From assembly GCF_016765655.2 (NCBI RefSeq), contig NZ_CP086106.1, positions 3,220,501 through 3,284,500 of the forward strand: DNA of 64,000 nt, given 5' to 3'. This document shows, piece by piece, positions 7,497 through 15,552 of the stretch. Position 1 is the first letter of the stretch; each line of letters starts with the position of its first letter. A program made the position numbers and the translations under genes. The notes beneath the pieces are model-generated. The model did not search any database, had not been told where the DNA came from, and worked only from the letters and a program-made list of their open reading frames with translations. The stretch is from Skermanella mucosa (GTDB lineage: Bacteria; Pseudomonadota; Alphaproteobacteria; Azospirillales; Azospirillaceae).

Positions 7497-10112
7497 GTGC
7501 AAGCAGGACGATTGCAGACCTTCGGCCGCCACATGCTGGAACGCTGGGTGACGCTGGTCTGCCGCTGGCCGGCCGCAACCGTCCTGCTCTCCCTGGTCCT
7601 CGCGGGGGCAGCCGGCTGGTACGCCTCCACCCACCTGGGGATCAATACCAGCACGACGGACATGATCTCCCCGGACGTCCCGTTCCGGCAGCATACCGAG
7701 ACCTACCGCAAGGCCTTTCCCTTCGGCGACGACCAGATCGTCGTGGTGGTCGATGCCGACGGGCCGGAAAGGGCGGACGCCGCGGCGCTTCGGCTGGCGG
7801 ATCTCCTGCGGCAGCGCACCGACGTCCTGCACGGGGTCGAGGTGCCCTCGGCAGATCCCTATTTCGACCGCTACGGCCTGATGTTTCTCAAACCCGAAGC
7901 GCTCCAGGACCTGGTCACCCGCCTGGCCGGCGCCCAGGCCGCTCTCGGCCTGCTGAGCGCCGATCCGTCGCTGGACGGGGTCGCGAAGATGCTCGACCTG
8001 GTCCTTGGACATGCCGACGAAGGGACGCCGGCCGAGTTGGGCCGTCTGCTGGACTCCATGGCTGCCGCCACGGAACAGGTCGCCCAAGGACAGCCGGCCC
8101 ATCTGTCGTGGACCGGGCTGGTCGCGGGCGACGGCCTGGGCAGGCTCGGCAACCGGCGCTTCGTGCTCGTGCGGTCGGTGGTGGACAATTCCACCCTGGC
8201 GCGCGGCCGTCCCGCCCTGGACGCGGTGCGCGCCGCCATCGCGGACCTGCGCGGGGAGGAGGTGGGCCAGGGCGTCACCGCACGGGTGACCGGAAGCGTG
8301 GCGCTGCGCCAGACCGAGCTGGACACGGTCGCGGCCGGCGCAACCACCGCCAGCGTGCTGTCCTTCATCCTCGTCTCGCTGGTGCTGATCGTCGGCATCA
8401 GATCCGCGCGGATGATCTGCGCCATCCTCGTGACGCTGGTGATCGGCCTGCTCTGGACGTCGGGGCTCGCGGCCCTGACGGTCGGTCAGCTCAACCTGAT
8501 CTCGGTGACCTTCGCCGTGATGTTCTTCGGCCTGGGCGACGATTTCGGCGGCCATCTCGGCCTGCGTTACCAGGAGGAACTGGTCGCGGGCGGCACGCCG
8601 GCGCGGCGCGGCGCCGAACGCGCCGCGGTCGCGGTCGGCCCTGCCCTGACCCTCAGCACCCTGTGCGCCGCCATCGGGTTCGTCTCGTTCGTGCCGACCG
8701 ACTACAGGGGATTGGCGGAATTCGGCATCATCTCGGGCATGGGCATGGGGGTCGCGTTGTTCACCAGCGTGACGGTGCTGCCGGCACTGCTGACGCTGCT
8801 GCGCCCGGGGCCGGGTACCCGCTCGGAGGCCCGCGAGAACATCGCCTTCGCCGATTGGATCGACCGCAACAGCCGGGGAGTCCTCGCCGTCGGCGGCTTG
8901 GCGTTCCTGGCCGCGGCCGCTTTGGTGCCGCAGGCCCGGCTGGACGCCAACCCGTTGAATCTCCAGGACGGGACGGCCGAGGCCGTCCGGACCTACCGGG
9001 ATCTGGCGAACTCCCCCGACACGTCGCCTTATGGCGTCAACATCCTGGCGGACGACCTCGATTCCGCCAATGCCGCGGCGGAACGGCTGCGCGGCCTGCC
9101 CGGCGTCGGTCAGGTCCGAACCGCCTCCAGCTACATCCCAGCGCAACAGGAGGAGAAGCTGGCGGCCATCGGCGACCTCGCCCTGATCCTGGCCCCCAGC
9201 CTCTCGGCGGCAGGCGCCCCGCCTCCCGGGGATCCCGTCCGGGCACTGGAACGCCTGCGCGCGATCCTGTCGCAGCACACGGACCTGCCTGAAGCCAGCC
9301 GCTTCGCCGAAGCGGTCGCGCGTTTGCCGGCGGAACCGGAGGCGGCGGCCGCCCTGGACCACGCGCTGACCGGCAGCCTGCCCGCCCTTCTCGACAGGCT
9401 CGCCCGTGGTCTGGAGGCGGAGCGTCCAGCTACCCTGGAAGATCTGCCGCCGTCGCTGCTGCGCCGCTGGATCGCCGACGACGGGCGGGCGCGGATCGAG
9501 GTCCTGCCCGACCGGGACATCTCCGACGGCAGGGCCATGGCGGACTTCGCCGGGCCGATCCTGGCGATCGAGCCGGCCGCCGTAGGCGCCCCCGTGACGG
9601 TCACGGAGGCCAGCCGGATCATCCTGGCCTCCTTCGGCGAAGCGGTCGCGGTAACGCTCGGCGCGATCGTGCTGCTGCTGATCGTGGTCCAGCGCAGCGC
9701 CACCGGCATCGCGCTGATCCTGGCGCCGCTGATCGTCGCGTCGGTCTACACCCTCGCGGCGTCGGTCCTGTTGGGGATGCCGTTCAATTTCGCCAACATC
9801 ATCGTGATCCCGCTGCTGTTCGGCCTTGGCGTCTCCAGCAGCATCCACATGGTTCTGCGCGGGCAGGATCTGCTGGGCGAGCGGGCGCCCGGCCGGCGGT
9901 TTGGGGTCGACCTGCTGGTCACCAGCACGCCCAGGGCCGTCCTGCTGACCGCGCTGACCACCAGCACCGCCTTCGCCACGCTCGCGGTGTCGAGCCACCA
10001 AGGCTTGGCGAGCATGGGCATCCTGCTCGCGGTCGCCATACTCGCCACGGTCGTCTGTGCCTTGGTCCTGCTGCCGGCGCTGATGATCCAACTGGAACGG
10101 ATGAGACGATGA
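7497..10112 (+). CDS. hpnN: Hopanoid-associated RND/MMPL transporter HpnN
   Basis: This is a large inner-membrane transporter of the MMPL/RND superfamily, thought to move hopanoids toward the outer membrane. It is 871 residues long with a GTG start. Its layout is typical: an N-terminal membrane helix (TVLLSLVLAGAAGWYA), a periplasmic domain, a first bundle of membrane helices (about 285-440, with the FGLGDDFGGHLGLRY signature), another single helix (LAVGGLAFLAAAALV), a second periplasmic domain, and a final bundle (about 715-870, including FGLGVSSSIHMVLRG). The internal duplication is characteristic of RND proteins. The stop overlaps the start of hpnM (ATGA), so the two are co-translated. The assignment rests on architecture plus the hpnM and hpnA neighbours. 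Confidence 0.87.
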   Translation: MQAGRLQTFGRHMLERWVTLVCRWPAATVLLSLVLAGAAGWYASTHLGINTSTTDMISPDVPFRQHTETYRKAFPFGDDQIVVVVDADGPERADAAALRLADLLRQRTDVLHGVEVPSADPYFDRYGLMFLKPEALQDLVTRLAGAQAALGLLSADPSLDGVAKMLDLVLGHADEGTPAELGRLLDSMAAATEQVAQGQPAHLSWTGLVAGDGLGRLGNRRFVLVRSVVDNSTLARGRPALDAVRAAIADLRGEEVGQGVTARVTGSVALRQTELDTVAAGATTASVLSFILVSLVLIVGIRSARMICAILVTLVIGLLWTSGLAALTVGQLNLISVTFAVMFFGLGDDFGGHLGLRYQEELVAGGTPARRGAERAAVAVGPALTLSTLCAAIGFVSFVPTDYRGLAEFGIISGMGMGVALFTSVTVLPALLTLLRPGPGTRSEARENIAFADWIDRNSRGVLAVGGLAFLAAAALVPQARLDANPLNLQDGTAEAVRTYRDLANSPDTSPYGVNILADDLDSANAAAERLRGLPGVGQVRTASSYIPAQQEEKLAAIGDLALILAPSLSAAGAPPPGDPVRALERLRAILSQHTDLPEASRFAEAVARLPAEPEAAAALDHALTGSLPALLDRLARGLEAERPATLEDLPPSLLRRWIADDGRARIEVLPDRDISDGRAMADFAGPILAIEPAAVGAPVTVTEASRIILASFGEAVAVTLGAIVLLLIVVQRSATGIALILAPLIVASVYTLAASVLLGMPFNFANIIVIPLLFGLGVSSSIHMVLRGQDLLGERAPGRRFGVDLLVTSTPRAVLLTALTTSTAFATLAVSSHQGLASMGILLAVAILATVVCALVLLPALMIQLERMRR

Positions 10113-10708
10113 TCGCCTTCATCACCCGAACCGCCCTTTGCCTCCTGCTCATCGTGACCGCCGGCGCGGCGCATGCGGACCGGCCGGGCGACCCGGTCAG
10201 CCGGCTCAACGACGGCATCCTGACCCTCATGCGCGCCGCCGAGTCCGGCGTCCCGGCCGAGGCGCGCCTGCGCGACGTCGAGAGTGTCATCCGGGAGAGC
10301 TTCGATCTGGAAACGTCGCTCCGCGTCGCCGCTCCCGGCTACGACCGGGCGCCGGAGCCCGAGCGCCGCGCGCTGCTCGACGCCTTCGCGCGCCGAAGTG
10401 CTGCCCAGTATGTCAGCCGCTTCGACGGCTACTCCGGCGAAACCATCGAGATCACCGGGGAGCGGACCGGCCCACGCAACACCACCCTGGTGGAAACTCG
10501 CCTGCTGCGTCCGGGAGGGAACCCCGTCGTCCTGACATACGTCCTGCGCGAGACGGAAGGCCGCTGGGGCATCGTGGACGTCCTTCTGAACGGCAGCGTC
10601 AGCCAGTTGGCGGTCCAGCGCTCCGACTTCGCCGCGACCCTCCGCTCCGGCGGCATCCCCGCCCTGACCCGGGAGCTCAATGCATATGCGGATGGCGTGA
10701 CAGGGTGA
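10109..10708 (+). CDS. hpnM: Hopanoid-associated periplasmic protein HpnM (MlaC family)
   Basis: This is a 199-residue secreted protein of the toluene-tolerance Ttg2D/MlaC family. It has a signal peptide (MIAFITRTALCLLLIVTAGAAHA, cut before DRPG). The mature part has the family pattern: DVESVIRESFDLETSL near the start, then a core around RRALLDAFARRSAAQYVSRF, and the late strands LRETEGRWGIVDVLLNG and SVSQLAVQRSDF. MlaC proteins shuttle lipids across the periplasm; HpnM is the version coupled to hopanoid loci. The start overlaps the hpnN stop by four bases, which suggests that the carrier and the RND pump work together. Confidence 0.87.
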   Translation: MIAFITRTALCLLLIVTAGAAHADRPGDPVSRLNDGILTLMRAAESGVPAEARLRDVESVIRESFDLETSLRVAAPGYDRAPEPERRALLDAFARRSAAQYVSRFDGYSGETIEITGERTGPRNTTLVETRLLRPGGNPVVLTYVLRETEGRWGIVDVLLNGSVSQLAVQRSDFAATLRSGGIPALTRELNAYADGVTG

Positions 10709-10725
10709 CTTGGACGGGGCAGGTT

Positions 10726-11211
10726 TCAGCCGGCCGGCTGCTTTCTCGGCCGCCCGGCCAACCTCGGCCGAAAATGGGCGAGGAACGTCTCCCGATCCTT
10801 CCGCATCGCGCGGCAGGCGATCTGCCACGCTATCGGCAGCCGCTGGGCCTTCCGGTACTCTTTGACCGTGCTCGGCGCGACGCCGAACAGATCGGCTGTT
10901 TCCTGGATCGACAGGCCCATCTCTTCCTGCCACTCCCTCAAATCTGGACCGGCCATATCGCGCTGTTCCTCGGCGAGATGGGCCAATGAATCCGAAGAGT
11001 AGTCCAGGCCGTTCCGCCATTCGATCCCGCTGCCCCAGTCAACTACTTCCACCGTCGCGAAAAGCTCAGGGTCTTTTAAGGGAGCGAAGATGTCGAGGCC
11101 ATTGACGACACCGGTCATGTCCACCTCGTCGTCTCCTCCATCCCGCCAAGTGACATGCAGCAGATAAGGCGCCGAAGCGGATATCTTGTCGATTCTGCGC
11201 AAGGTGTTCAT
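10726..11211 (-). CDS. DUF2442 protein with C-terminal HTH
   Basis: This 161-residue protein has two parts. Residues 1-80 follow the DUF2442 pattern (LLHVTWRDGGDDEVDMTGVV, then FATVEVVDWGSGIEW). Residues 95-150 carry a helix-turn-helix (WQEEMGLSIQETADLFGVA, then VKEYRKAQRLPIAWQIACRA), like the small DNA-binding antitoxin halves of such pairs. It is translationally coupled (ATGA overlap) behind the DUF4160 gene. This DUF4160-DUF2442 order is a recurrent toxin-antitoxin-like pair, but no biochemical activity can be read directly. Confidence 0.75.
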   Translation of the reverse strand: MNTLRRIDKISASAPYLLHVTWRDGGDDEVDMTGVVNGLDIFAPLKDPELFATVEVVDWGSGIEWRNGLDYSSDSLAHLAEEQRDMAGPDLREWQEEMGLSIQETADLFGVAPSTVKEYRKAQRLPIAWQIACRAMRKDRETFLAHFRPRLAGRPRKQPAG

Positions 11212-11462
11212 GGCGTCCTCACCGGTATCGTCGGATTTCCTATATTCCAGGCATCGATCAGGCGTTGCAGGTTCTCCGTTGCCCAGTCCAGGACCCGGTC
11301 CCTGTCTTTCGAAGCAATGCTACCCTCGATGATGTCCAGCAACGGCAATCCGACGACGATGTTATCGTCCGGTCCCACGGCATGAAAATGAGGCCGCCTG
11401 TGTTTTTTCGTATCGTCCGGATAGACGCGTATGACGACATTTCCAACCTGCCCCATTCTCAT
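11208..11462 (-). CDS. DUF4160 protein, partner of DUF2442
   Basis: This is a small protein with the DUF4160 core: VVIRVYPDDTKKHRRPHFHA, then NIVVGLPLLDIIEGSI and VLDWATENLQRLIDAWN. The conserved H-x-H of the family is present (PHFHA). I chose the start at MRMGQVGNVVIRV (11462; MGQ at 11456 is equally possible), because DUF4160 proteins begin just before the first strand and the 14 residues upstream look like intergenic DNA. It overlaps the next gene by four bases. It is probably one half of a toxin-antitoxin-like module. Confidence 0.7.
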   Translation of the reverse strand: MRMGQVGNVVIRVYPDDTKKHRRPHFHAVGPDDNIVVGLPLLDIIEGSIASKDRDRVLDWATENLQRLIDAWNIGNPTIPVRTP

Positions 11463-11617
11463 TTCGAGCGTCCAAAACATCAGCCGGATTCCGGCTCGAG
11501 TCAATAACTAGGGCGATGATCGGCCCGGATTTGCTAAGACCAAGTGAAGCATCGGCACGCTGTCAGCCAACGGGAAAGGGACGGGATGACGAGCATTCAC
11601 ATCCTTGATATCCCATC

Positions 11618-12589
11618 ATGACCGCCTCGCTGGTCACCGGAGGATGCGGCTTCCTTGGCCGGCATCTCGTGGCCTTGTTGGTGGCCCGGGGTGAGCGCGT
11701 CCGCGTGCTCGATATCGCCGAATCCGCTCCCCTGCCCCCCGACGTCGATATGGTCGCCGGGTCCGTCACGGACGCGGCGGCGGTCGCCCGGGCGCTGGAC
11801 GGCATGGACCGTCTCTATCATCTGGCAGGAATCCCCGACCTCTGGCTGCCCGACAAGTCAAGGTTCGACACGGTGAACCGCGTCGGCACGGAGATCGTGC
11901 TGGAGCAGGCCGCGCGCCGCGATCTGCAACGTATCGTCCATTGTTCGACCGAAGCCGTCCTGATCCCGTGGCCCGCCAGGGGATCGCGGATGGTCGATGA
12001 AGCTATCCGCACCGGTCCCGACGACATGGCCGGCCCCTACTGCCGCTCGAAGTTCCTCGCGGAACAGGCGGTGCTGGAAGCGGCCCGCGGCGGGCTGCCG
12101 GTGGTGGTCGTCAATCCTACCGCCCTGGTCGGTCCCGGCGACCCCAATGGTACGCCGCCGACCCGGATGATCCGGATGCTCGCCGCCGGCGCGATGCCGT
12201 TCCACCTGCCCTGCCGGCTGAACCTGGTCGATGCGCGGGACGCCGCGCTGGGCCACATCCTGGCCGCCGAGCAGGGGCGCATCGGCGAACGCTACATCCT
12301 GGGCGGCGAGACCGTCGCCATGGACGACCTGATCCACCGCGTGGCGGCACTCACCGGGCGCTCCCGCAAAAGCCGCGCGATCCCGGGATGGCTTGCCCTG
12401 GCCGCGGGCCACTTTTCCGAATGGCTGGCCGACCACGTGACCCATCGTCCGCCCCAGGCACCCTTGACGGGCGTGAGGCTGGCCCTGGCCGGGGCAGAAC
12501 TGGACACGTCGAAAGCCAGACGCGATCTCGGCTTCGCGCCGCGCCCGCTGGCCGAGACCCTCGCCGACACGCTCCGCGACCCGGCCTGA
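11618..12589 (+). CDS. hpnA: Hopanoid-associated sugar epimerase HpnA
   Basis: This is an extended short-chain dehydrogenase/epimerase of 323 residues. The Rossmann motif (VTGGCGFLGRHLV, residues 6-18) and the catalytic YxxxK (YCRSK, about 139-143) are both present, with the upstream serine region IVHCSTEAVL. The pattern NPTALVGPGD, then LNLVDARDAALGHILA, then GERYILGGETV matches the HpnA group linked to hopanoid head-group synthesis. It lies on the same strand as hpnN-hpnM but is separated by the inverted DUF4160/DUF2442 pair. The family is certain; the HpnA label is supported mainly by the motif set and the hopanoid neighbours. Confidence 0.82.
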   Translation: MTASLVTGGCGFLGRHLVALLVARGERVRVLDIAESAPLPPDVDMVAGSVTDAAAVARALDGMDRLYHLAGIPDLWLPDKSRFDTVNRVGTEIVLEQAARRDLQRIVHCSTEAVLIPWPARGSRMVDEAIRTGPDDMAGPYCRSKFLAEQAVLEAARGGLPVVVVNPTALVGPGDPNGTPPTRMIRMLAAGAMPFHLPCRLNLVDARDAALGHILAAEQGRIGERYILGGETVAMDDLIHRVAALTGRSRKSRAIPGWLALAAGHFSEWLADHVTHRPPQAPLTGVRLALAGAELDTSKARRDLGFAPRPLAETLADTLRDPA

Positions 12590-13633
12590 TCAGCGGCACA
12601 GCCACAGGTGGTCGCCCAGCACCGACCCGATCAGCAGCCTGTCCCGCCAAGCGACCGCCACCGTCGCGGCCGACAAGCGGGTGCCGTCGTCCTCGAACAC
12701 GCGTCGCGCACCTCCAGCCATGTCCAGGGACTCGATCCGCGACGGCGCATGCTCCCCCCCGGGCAGCCCGTAGCGGTGCAGCGCCAGACGCCACAGCGCC
12801 GGATGGAGAGCCACGAGAATGCGGCCATCATCCGTCACGGACAGATTGTCCGGCGCACCGTCAAGCGGAAGCCTGCGCCGGGCCGGCGCGCCCGCCAACA
12901 GCTCCGCCTGCCCATAGACCAGCAGTTCCCGGCCGCGCGTGGCGGCCACCACGACTTCGTCTCGCCGCCGGTTCACCGCGATGCCGTTGGGGAAGTCCAG
13001 GCCGGAGGCGACCGCGCGCACGGTCTCGCCGTCGAAATACCCGACGAAGCCCCGCGCCAGTCCCAGGATGTTCTCGACCGCGACGCCGATGCGTCCGCAT
13101 GCACCGTGGTCGGCGGTGAACAGGAATCGGGTGCTGTCCAGGGCCGCGATGTCGTTGGCCCGGCAGAGCAACGGGTTCTCCACGCGGCGCCTGCCTCCGC
13201 CGGCCAGATCGATGATCCACACCGCCGTGGAGCCGATCTCCCCATCCCCCCGATCGACCACGAAAAGGGTCTTTCCCTCGTACAGGTCGATCCCGTGGGG
13301 CCGCCGGACCGTCCCGTCCGCCAGGTCGCGCACCCGCACCCCACCTGTTGCGAGGTGCCCGAGGTCCAGTCCATACAGCCCGCCCCCGGGATCGGCCCCG
13401 GCGAGCCGGTCGTGGGCGGACACCACGAGCCGGCCGCTGTCCTGATCGAGCGCGATATCCTCCGCCCCGACCACCGACCGCCCGGTCGCCTCGTCCACCA
13501 GGGTCACCGGCTCGCACGGCCCGGCGCCCGCCGCCGGCCCGGTCGCCAGCATCATCACCAGGGCGACGGCCGCGAGCCTCAACCGGCAAGCCCAGCCGTC
13601 TCGCGACCGAAACGCTCCACGAAGGGCGCCCAA
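12590..13633 (-). CDS. Secreted beta-propeller lactonase/paraoxonase-like protein
   Basis: This is a six-bladed propeller hydrolase of the SMP-30/paraoxonase class. Repeating blade motifs are seen: GAEDIALDQDSGRLVVSAHD, RRPHGIDLYEGKTLFVVDRG, CRANDIAALDSTRFLFTADH, and FPNGIAVNRRRDEVVVAATRG. The N, D and H residues in RPHGI, RANDI, TADHG and FPNGI are the usual calcium ligands. An N-terminal hydrophobic stretch (RLRLAAVALVMMLATGPAAGAG) is a signal peptide. The true start is uncertain: the longest form overlaps the sulfotransferase by 55 bp, while the signal peptide suggests a start nearer 13,590-13,560. Its stop directly abuts that of hpnA. The substrate (a lactone or aryl ester) is unknown. 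Confidence 0.7.
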   Translation of the reverse strand: MGALRGAFRSRDGWACRLRLAAVALVMMLATGPAAGAGPCEPVTLVDEATGRSVVGAEDIALDQDSGRLVVSAHDRLAGADPGGGLYGLDLGHLATGGVRVRDLADGTVRRPHGIDLYEGKTLFVVDRGDGEIGSTAVWIIDLAGGGRRRVENPLLCRANDIAALDSTRFLFTADHGACGRIGVAVENILGLARGFVGYFDGETVRAVASGLDFPNGIAVNRRRDEVVVAATRGRELLVYGQAELLAGAPARRRLPLDGAPDNLSVTDDGRILVALHPALWRLALHRYGLPGGEHAPSRIESLDMAGGARRVFEDDGTRLSAATVAVAWRDRLLIGSVLGDHLWLCR

Positions 13634-14700
13634 GCCTGCCGGACCCGCTGCCGGACGGCATCGTCCTGCCGGTAGCTGTTCTTCGAATAATTCTTCACGG
13701 TGCCCAGGTAAGCCTCGAACAACGGCCGGTCCTCGTCATATCCAGGCAGGTCGAGCGTCCCGTAGATCCGTCCGACCTCGCCCAGCGGATCGCGCTCGAA
13801 CCGGTCGAAGGCGACCTCGACGAACCGGTCGGACGGCAGGTCGCGGGTCTGCTCGATCAGGGCGGACATCATCCGCGGGTAGGTTTCCAGCACGACGCGC
13901 TCGACATCCACATGATCGTATGGCTGCAACGCGAACTGGGCCAGCAGCTTCCGATAGAAGCCGACGGTGGAGACGAAGACCTCGTGCGGATCGCGGTGGA
14001 TGTGGATGAACTTCGCGTCGGGCCAGATCGCCCGCAGCAGATCGACCCGCGCCGTATGGACGGGGTTCTTGATCAGCAGCCAGTCCCGCCCCTGTTGGAG
14101 CGCCACCTTGCGCAGGAAGTAGACGAAGGCGTCCCGCCAACGCCGGATATCCTCCTCGCCGCACCCGTCGAGGAAGATCCCGGCCCCGTGGTTCTCCTCG
14201 AACCGCCGCGGGAAATAGATCCCGTGGTAGAAGGACAGCGGGATCATGTTGGCCAGCCCGATCTCGTCCTCCTGGGGACTGTCCGGGTTCACGGCGACAT
14301 TGTCGATATAGCGGCGCTCGGGCAGCGCCCGCTCCAGCCAGGGCCGAAGCAGCCTGCCGAGCGTCAGGACGTCCCAGGGCAGCCCCACCGCCAGCGGCGG
14401 CACGAAGCCGAACCGGGGCGACCGGCTCATCACGTTGTACAGATGGGTGGTGCCGCTCCGCCAATGCCCCAGGATGAACAGGGGCGGCGGAAGGTCCCGT
14501 TCCCGGCGGAGCCGCACGGCCGTCCAGGCCCGCTCGACCGCCGTGAACGGCAGCCGTCCCAGCGCCGATCCGAGGATCGCCGCGATCTGCGGCATGCTGG
14601 CGGCCGGTACGGGACCGTTGCGCGTCAGCACGGTCGCCAGCGTCCGAAGATCGGCACCGCACAGCGGATGCTTCATCAGGGCATGTTCGCGAGTCGCCAC
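13579..14700 (-). CDS. Sulfotransferase family protein
   Basis: This is a PAPS-dependent sulfotransferase. The 5'-phosphosulfate loop is visible as LFILGHWRSGTTHLYNVM, and the 3'-phosphate motif as KFIHIHRDPHEVFVSTVGFY. A His/Asp-containing middle part and a C-terminal region (YFLRKVALQQGRDWLLIKNP) fit the Sulfotransfer_3 type. I chose the GTG at 14700 because a strong Shine-Dalgarno (gggaagg) precedes it by a few bases; MKHPLCG at 14676 is an alternative. The stop overlaps the start region of the propeller gene downstream, so the two are probably co-transcribed. The acceptor is unknown; lipid, sugar or small-molecule sulfation is possible. Confidence 0.83.
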   Translation of the reverse strand: MATREHALMKHPLCGADLRTLATVLTRNGPVPAASMPQIAAILGSALGRLPFTAVERAWTAVRLRRERDLPPPLFILGHWRSGTTHLYNVMSRSPRFGFVPPLAVGLPWDVLTLGRLLRPWLERALPERRYIDNVAVNPDSPQEDEIGLANMIPLSFYHGIYFPRRFEENHGAGIFLDGCGEEDIRRWRDAFVYFLRKVALQQGRDWLLIKNPVHTARVDLLRAIWPDAKFIHIHRDPHEVFVSTVGFYRKLLAQFALQPYDHVDVERVVLETYPRMMSALIEQTRDLPSDRFVEVAFDRFERDPLGEVGRIYGTLDLPGYDEDRPLFEAYLGTVKNYSKNSYRQDDAVRQRVRQAWAPFVERFGRETAGLAG

Positions 14701-14936
14701 GCTGCCTTCCCGGTCTTTCTGGTAGCTGCATACGGGCGAAGAACAGGAACCGCCCACTCAAGCATACGAGGGTATCGATAGCGTTTTATCAAATCATTCG
14801 TGGTTCATAGAAGTCTAAAGGATCATTGTCATCCCGTTCGATACGTGCCACGTTACTTGTCCCCTGCCGCCCCGTAAGCACCATAGACACGATGGATGGG
14901 CGGCACGGTCCGCGCACGCGGATTTCACGTACAGCA

Positions 14937-15479
14937 ATGGATTCAAGTACCATGCCGGGAAGCCTCATTCCCAGTCGCTCCGCCATGCGAGGGAGCGGCA
15001 CCTTTCACTTCGACAACGGCCAAGGCGACGACGGCGGCCGGCTGTCGCACGCGGCGGTGTCGGCCAACCTGCTGGTCGCCATCCATCGGGCCTGCCCGAT
15101 CCGACAGGATTTCCACGTGCTGAGCGGCGGCATCGTCATCCACGGCCCGGCGGGCGAGGAACTGTGGCCCGACGTGGTGGTCGTGCAGGGGCACTGCTCG
15201 CTCGGCCGCAGCCGGCCCGCCGCCCCGATCCTGGCCGTCGACGTGGACGAGGGAGACCCGAGCGACCTGCGCTGGCGCGCCCGGCGCGATGCCTACCTCA
15301 AGGTCCCGTCTCTCCAGGCCTATTTCGCCGCGTCCTGCTCGGACAAGCTGGTCGAGGTCCACCGGCGCTTCTCCGGCTCATGGACCAGCCTCCGCTTCGA
15401 GGGGCATGGGCTGGTCGGCTTGCCCTCGCTCGGCTGCTCGGTGGACCTGAAGGCGATCTATTCCGGCCTGACCTCCTGA
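14937..15479 (+). CDS. Uma2/DUF820-like PD-(D/E)XK-fold protein
   Basis: The C-terminal 120 residues follow the Uma2 pattern: ELWPDVVVVQGH (the PD strand), PILAVDVDEGDPSD (normally VEVLSPST), RRDAYLKVPSLQAYF, VEVHRRFSGSWTSLRFEG and LPSLGCSVDLKAIY. In this fold PD and the later E/D-x-K form a nuclease-like site. Here the E of VEV is replaced by D (VDV) and the Lys is not obvious, so activity is doubtful. The N-terminus is short and lacks the usual FIDGE motif. Starts at 14937, 14952 and 14985 are possible and none has a clear ribosome site. It precedes the ABC operon by 73 bp but is unlikely to be part of it. Confidence 0.6.
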   Translation: MDSSTMPGSLIPSRSAMRGSGTFHFDNGQGDDGGRLSHAAVSANLLVAIHRACPIRQDFHVLSGGIVIHGPAGEELWPDVVVVQGHCSLGRSRPAAPILAVDVDEGDPSDLRWRARRDAYLKVPSLQAYFAASCSDKLVEVHRRFSGSWTSLRFEGHGLVGLPSLGCSVDLKAIYSGLTS

Positions 15480-15552
15480 CACCCTCGCCGCCCGGAACAA
15501 CCGCCAGTTCCAGTCGTTCCCGAAGGGACGGCTGGATGAAGGGAGGTCCGGG

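Noticed and set aside
7428-10091. 887-codon open frame on the minus strand
   Set aside because: It is antisense to hpnN. The translation is a Gln/Arg/Asp/Gly-rich shadow with no domain, as expected in high-GC DNA.
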